From: Smallanthus sonchifolius
Lineage: Eukaryota > Streptophyta > Magnoliopsida > Asterales > Asteraceae
Length of the DNA: 64,000 bases
Reading direction: 5' to 3'
Assembly (NCBI GenBank): GCA_023525975.1
Contig: CM042042.1
Location: 44,651,880 to 44,715,879, forward strand
Positions 58,691-64,000 of this stretch are shown here, piece by piece. The translations under genes were made by a program, and so were the position numbers. Positions within the stretch are counted from its first letter, which is position 1, and the number at the start of each line of letters is the position of its first letter. The notes under the pieces are model-generated. The model saw only the letters and a program-made list of their open reading frames with translations. It was not told where the DNA came from and did not search any database.

Positions 58691-61419
58691 GGAATACATG
58701 AATCTATTAAATTTAAAAAGCTAAACGAATCAAATCCAAATCCCCATTTTGAAATCGCAAGAACAGATTGCTAAAACACAACGAAAATTGGATTTGATAC
58801 CCTCTGTCATGGGAAATTGACAGAGGGCTTTCGATGAGAAGATAAAAACGAATTGAACAAGGTAAACCTTACCTGATATGACCGGATTTTAAAGGCTGTC
58901 GGCTAAAAGTACAAAGCGGTGGTTCTTGGTTCTCGATTGAGGATTAGGGGTGATATGTGGATAAAACGAGTGTTCAGAGAGTCTGCAATGGTGGTTGCTA
59001 GTGTGTGGGAAGGATTTGTACTGTTCAATTTCGTTCTAATCGTCCAAATCGATTCGGACTTGAGGATGACAACTGTTGGCAGCGATTACGCGTCATTTCG
59101 AATGTTTAAGAATGAATTGGGTCGTGGTTTGGGTCTGAATACACTCGAAGATAATTAGGGCGTGATTTGCGGGTCTTAAACGCGTTAAATTACATGATTT
59201 GAAACTGAAATGATTCGGTTTTGACTTTGAGAAGTCAAACGGTTTAAATTTCGAATTTGGCCGCGAGAATCGTTGGATCGGGGTGTTAATTGAGTCTGAA
59301 TATGGTCGATACTTGTCTTAGTATATATGGAAGGTTTATAACAACCGAGATTGATCGATTCCAGCCTTGAAGTGTAAGGATTTGGGACTATTTGACTCTT
59401 AAAGTCAAAATTGGTCAGATTGGAATGAATGTGGTCAAAATTGATATTAAAGAGGTCCAATTTCAAAGGTTTAGGGTTCAAGTGTTTGGAGAGGGTTTCT
59501 TTGTTTTTAGAAAAAGGTCCAAGACCAAACTAATTGAAAGTTTTCTTATAAAATTAGTTTTTTTTATATAAAAGCTTGTGAACTAAAACATTATATATTT
59601 TATTTTTAAACTATTTTATATCGAATTCCCATTTTTATAATATTACTAATTATGTAAAAAGGTTTATATAACCATATACCTATATATACATATATATATG
59701 TATATATATATATATATATATTTTCATATATATTTATAATTAAGCACATATATATATATATAAAGAGATATTAACACATGATTTAAAGCTCATAATTACA
59801 ACAAGTATATACTTATATAAATATGTATCCATAAGTTACATGTATAATGGAAAACAATATGTCATTGCTAGGTTGAACTTTGGAATTGATGTACGTTAAA
59901 ATAGTAATCAATGTGACATAAGGTGTTGGACGAGTACGGGTTTTGAAATGCTTGAATAATAAGATGATTAAAGAAAGTTTATGGCCTGAAAATCATGGAT
60001 GTTACACAAACGGTGACACGTGGCCCCGTCCTTTCCTGCTCTGCCAGATTCCCTCACGTGCATACCAAATTCTGAGTCTATAAATAGCAAGCTCATTCTA
60101 GAGTTTTATGTGTCCATTACCAAGAGTTGGGAAGGCCTTAGTGCTTTGCTAAGAGCCGGAACTCTCTCGGTTTTGGTCCATTTAGCTTTTTCTTTATATT
60201 TTCTTTTCTAAGTCTTGTAATACGAACTAATTCTTCTCGTTCGATTAAAACAAGAGGCAACATACACCCACTCTCCCTTAGTATTGGAACACTTCCACAC
60301 ATTATCTAAGGGTTAGTGGAGTCACTTGTATGGTCATTTATGACTAGTCATCTTGTGTTGCTCGAGTTGGTTGAACTTTAATTAATTAATGAAGTATTTT
60401 TAGTAAGTTATGTTTTTTAAAGTCTTTACTATAATTTATCTAAAAAAGACCAGAATAAGTGATATTTAAATCAATCTAATAATCTTTTATCTTGTGAGCT
60501 ACTCAAGCAAGACTTCTTGTTTGGAAAGCTTATTCGGTATTTGTACTGTCTATATACAAATCTTGGTGCTAGTCCGGCCGGTTAGTATAGATTTAATATT
60601 ATGAGTTGATTAGAGGTTTGGGTATTTAGCAGGTCGTTTGAGCCCTAAACAGACCGGGCGGTTTGTGTCGGTAATTCTCTACTTCTCTTGTATCGGCTTG
60701 TAGAGAACTTCTAGCGGGAGCCATGGGGTTTGATCTTGAGAATGAAAGTCTTATTTATTTGAAATAATTTTATAAGTAAAGACAATTATTTAAGAACATA
60801 ATTAGTTATGTCCGAGCGTTCATAAAGTACATTTAGAGGAAGTCGTGCATTCTGACTTACCGGAAGAAGTTACAAGACCAGACGTACGTCAGTCACAAGG
60901 ATAATAAGTCCGAATAATCAATTGTGATGATACCGACGGAATTGACACCGCGTTTAGGGTCCGTTATATTCATTAAGAAACAGTTGGCCGATCGTATCTA
61001 CTGTTCCGTTACGACATACTAACTCTCCTATCGAAAGGGTTAGTATTAGTAACTATGACGAACCTGACTTTAAATATAGCATTAATTGACAAAGGATAAC
61101 AACTAGAGTAACACCTTAAACAGAATAATAGTTCTAATTACATTTCTTAACGTTTTATTTTCCTTTTAAACAAAACCCATTTTTCAACTTATTATTCTAG
61201 TCAGACAATAGCGAGGGTTGAGTACGGGATCTGTGTCCATGGTTCGAAACTTGCTTCTTACCCAAACTATATTACGCTGCGATAGGTATACTTGCCTATT
61301 GTGTGTGTTTTAAGTTAAAGTAATTATCATTTTATAAATTTAAAACCTGATCTTGTGAAATTATCTTAAAAATATATTTATTTATATTTTTTTATATTTA
61401 AACACACGACATCACACAT

Positions 61420-63656
61420 CACCCTTAAAATAAGTAAACGGGGTTCTATAACTCACCCGAAAGAAATAGCTACTGATTCTATAAGCTGAATGATCTTGAC
61501 TCTCACTGAGCACTAGGACAATCTAGTCAACGGTTCACATGTAAAATGTGTTAACATTCGGTCAAACATAGGGAGTCAAAGATCAACTTTCAGGTAAACA
61601 TGTTATATGAAGGTCATGAAACTTTAGTGTCAACTTTCACAAAAAACACTTTCGCATGGACTTTAGTGTGACACTCCACCACAGGGTCGTCCCTGAGAAA
61701 ATTAAGTATCCGGCTCGACATAAAAAAAATGCTTCAATTCCCCCTTAATATGCACGTATATAAAAAAAGTCAATAATACGGCGATATTTGTAATTATAAT
61801 AATAAAAAAAATTAAACTACCATAGAAAAGTATCTAGTTAGTTGTTACATACCTAAATGAGTCGGGAGGCTCTCCTAGCATTTTGCATCATCAATATTAG
61901 TAGAACCTTGTGGTTGTGGTTTTAAAAAACTTAAGTAAAGCACCGACTTAAGACTTTCTTAATGCTTCATCCAATTCTCTTTTTACGGTTCTGATATCTC
62001 GATGGTTGTTTATAAGGCATAATTTCTGATTCAAGTATCAAAATTCAAGCATTAAAATTCAAATAAAAATCAACAATCAAAACCTAGCAACAAATCCATA
62101 ATTCACAACAAAATCCATAATTAGTAATTATGTATGAATAAGTGACTTTAAAATCAAAATCCATATATTTTAAAATCAAACCTAATAAATCAAAATAAAT
62201 CAAACCTGTCGTAAACGTGCATTATCAAGAATAAAATAAAACAAAATCCATAATTAGTAATTATGTAAACAACCAAAGCATTATCAAGAATCAAGAAATC
62301 AAAATAAATCAAACCTGTCGTCTGCGTGCGAACGAACAGCAACAACAACAGCAGCGCCGTGACGTCATCGTCCGAGCAACAACAACAACAACAGCGCCGT
62401 CGTCACCCTGGGAGTCAATCACGTCGTCGTCCAGCGTCCGAACAACAGCGTCTCTTCGTCCAAGCGTCTGTCTGGCTTCTTAGCATCGCAGGCATTCATG
62501 TAATCTCGTAATCACGTTTTGGGTTGTGTAATTGGGATGGGCCATGGGATAAATGGATAAAGATTTGGCCATTTGGGTATTATTGGGTTGGCTATAAGTA
62601 TTAAATTGGGTATTATTTGATTGGGTTTAAATTAAAAAAAAACTTGCACCTAAATTTTACATAATTTATAAGTTATTTAATTTTTTTTATAATATATATA
62701 ATTTTTTTTAAATATATGCCCTACTCATAAACATGCCCCGGTGTCGCGATACCACCCGCACCACCCTCCAAGCCGGTCCTGCTCCACCATAAAGTTGGAA
62801 ACTTTCGTGTGGACTTTCGTGCACTCTCCGATACGAAGTCAAAGACTTTCGCATGAACTTTTCTGAAAACATGTCACTCAAAAGTAGGGGACTTCGTGTG
62901 GATCCCCATGCGGAAACCTTCATTCGAAAGTAAGGAACTTTCGTGCGAAACTATACTTTCATACGAAACAAAAATCGTATATGAGAAACACATTAGCTAA
63001 ACAATGGTGGCTTTTCTTTCTTTTGGTCAATGCTCATCAAGATCCTAACTTTATAGCTTGAAACACATTAAAACCTTTGAAGGACATCATCTAAAACGAA
63101 ATCCATTACTACCGAGCGAGATTGAACGTAAAGCTCTCACCTTTTTTTAAGTGAAACCGGAGATGTGTGAAATCGGAGATGAGTTCAACCGATGTTGGAA
63201 CCTCCTTCTTTACAACGGGAGAGCAATCAACACCACACACACGTGCTCACAGATGGCAAATCCAACTTAAAGTCATGAACCTAGCTTCGAATATTAGCCG
63301 AGAAAATACAGAGTTCAAATTTGGTTTCTCTCTCTGGTCTTGGATAAGAAAGGAAAGGAATGAAAGCTTAAAATGATATCTGGGATGAAAATATATATTT
63401 TTTTACGACAAACGTTACTCATGCTCTACTTTACATCAATAAGTTTAAATTACTCCATTAGGACCTCTCTTCTAAGATGCTTATGTCTCTATCAAGTGAA
63501 CTAGCCCCACATTAACATGAATGACTTATTAAGGCAATATTTTAGTATGTCCAAAGATGCACGGAATGCCCTCATAATGAACCATATTGCATAAATAACT
63601 TTTAGGGTTGCATTTTTCAAAGAAAATACTTAACAAAAATAAATTGTAGTCTTACA
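61420..63656 (-). mobile_element. LTR F, right part, interrupted by an hAT-like element
   Basis: In sense (minus) order: a possible LTR start TGTAAGACTAC at 63656, a TATA-like AATATATATTTT near 63390, an AGAGAGAGAAACC word near 63325, repeated ACTTTCG/CGAAAGT half-palindromes (about 62800-62965, one more at 61648), and a GGTGAGTTATAGAAC word near 61445. Order and spacing match element A. The LTR start is tentative. The frame at 63167-63376 is not a gene. Confidence 0.45.
61682..62781. mobile_element. Non-autonomous hAT-like transposon (1100 bp)
   Basis: Starts CAGGGTCGTCCCTG and ends with the inverse of CAGGACCGGCTTGG. The perfect 8-bp duplication is CTCCACCA (61674-61681 and 62782-62789). 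An 8-bp duplication with CAGGG-type ends is the hAT signature. No transposase. Positions 62326-62511 hold a CAA/CAG/CGT-rich tract that gives a Gln/Arg/Ser-rich open frame, which may be captured coding DNA or simple repeat. Confidence 0.85.
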
Positions 63657-64000
63657 ATTATAATGTATCACCCATATGCATCTTATCTTACTACTCTAAT
63701 AAATAAAAAAAATTTCAGTACACGTGTCACTATCTGGTTACTTCTCACATTTATTTTCCCGCCTCTCTCTCCTATTAAATATTAGATTTTCTATTTCTCT
63801 TCTATTAAATAATAATATTTATATTAATAAATCTAATTACGGATAGTTATTATTTAATTATAAATAATTATTATATCATCAATTAAATAAACTTAATATA
63901 AACTAACATTTATCAATTAAATAAAAAAATTAATACTTAGTCGAAAAAAAATGTTTTAAAAACTAACTTAACAGACCTTATAAATGTCACGACAAATTAC
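63657..64000. other. AT-rich, nothing recognised
   Basis: Low-complexity AT-rich sequence to the window end, with no coding frame, repeat boundary or RNA gene that I can support. Confidence 0.5.

Larger units (their letters stand above)
56977..60006 (-). mobile_element. Solo LTR D (GTGTGACA class, 3030 bp)
   Basis: The plus strand begins TGTCACACCCCAACCG and ends GGATGTTACA. Flanks CAAAT (56972-56976) and CAAAC (60007-60011) match at four of five. Comparison with LTR1 of E shows that the sequence continues normally on either side. It is similar to B in length, ends and layout but clearly diverged. It contains two tRNA-like modules (58433-58520 and 58604-58690). A TA-rich repeat lies at about 59690-59760. 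Frames at 58312-58518, 58919-59158 and 59185-59481 are not genes. Confidence 0.85.
50408..61414 (+). mobile_element. Non-autonomous Athila-type element E with two LTRs
   Basis: LTR1 is 50408-52142 (1735 bp), the primer binding site 52149-52167, the interior 52143-56684, and LTR2 56685-56976 plus 60012-61414, split by solo LTR D. The perfect 5-bp duplication is CACAT (50403-50407 and 61415-61419). LTRs begin TGATATGCC and end CCTCA or CATCA. The interior has no gag, protease, RT or integrase, only an ORF1-like pseudogene. LTR copies differ by several percent. Confidence 0.88.
56685..61414 (+). mobile_element. 3' LTR of element E, split by solo LTR D
   Basis: 56685-56976 and 60012-61414 together align with LTR1 along their whole length. 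The palindromes CGTGCATTGCAATGCACG (56948-56965) and TGCACGGCCGTGCA (56960-56973) are intact here, better preserved than in LTR1. D is inserted directly after the second. A TATA box is near 60079 (TCTATAAATAGCAAG). Confidence 0.85.

Noticed and set aside
62326..62511. Gln/Arg/Ser-rich open frame as a gene
   Set aside because: Low-complexity CAA/CAG/CGT repeats inside an hAT-like element; no promoter, splice pattern or domain.

Overview
This window is plant nuclear DNA from a eudicot. The LTR retrotransposon types and their LTR sequences suggest a daisy-family (Asteraceae) genome, but that is inference from memory. Nearly all of it is transposon-derived. Only two genes look functional: a two-exon gene for a 53-residue membrane microprotein (9164-9406, +) and a seven-exon MADS-box gene of the SVP/AGL24/JOINTLESS type (14746-19056, -). 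They lie together in a gene island at about 8.4-20.3 kb that also holds small non-autonomous DNA transposons (Mutator-like, hAT-like, foldback).

Layout. 1-8410: minus-strand gypsy elements. An Athila-type element (complete 5' LTR at 2130-3945, broken gag, continuing off the left edge) is inserted in a decayed Tat-type element (LTR 7910-8410, gag, protease, RNase H, no reverse transcriptase core). 8411-20640: the gene island. 20640-21846: a copia remnant. 21847-48231: a four-level nest of Ty3/gypsy chromovirus-like sequences, resolved by target-site duplications. Solo LTR C1 (minus, CTTGA) contains a Mutator-like element and solo LTR C2 (plus). C2 contains element A (plus, gag-pol with several stops and frameshifts). 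The 5' LTR of A contains element B (minus, CATGA), whose two 3-kb LTRs are almost identical. 48480-49130: a second copia remnant. 49370-63656: an old chromovirus-like LTR F (minus) split by element E (50408-61414, plus, CACAT), a non-autonomous Athila relative carrying only an ORF1-like pseudogene. The second LTR of E is split by solo LTR D (56977-60006). F also holds an 1100-bp hAT-like element with a perfect 8-bp duplication.

The most unusual signals are inside the LTRs. First, LTRs of the class ending GTGTGACA (B, C2, D) carry tRNA-like modules in the sense direction: an A-box-like and a B-box-like sequence at tRNA spacing followed by a T run, in tandem pairs in B and D. This is what embedded RNA polymerase III units would look like. 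Second, the LTRs of A, F, E and the Athila element carry arrays of short palindromes. In A these form a 33-bp-period hairpin array whose arms change together. In the two Athila-type LTRs, GCACG/CGTGC palindromes cluster directly upstream of the TATA box. Third, both clearly bounded insertions of the GTGTGACA class (B and D) have target duplications that begin at the terminal CA of a palindrome.

Most open reading frames longer than 60 codons here are chance frames or retrotransposon fragments and are not listed as genes.
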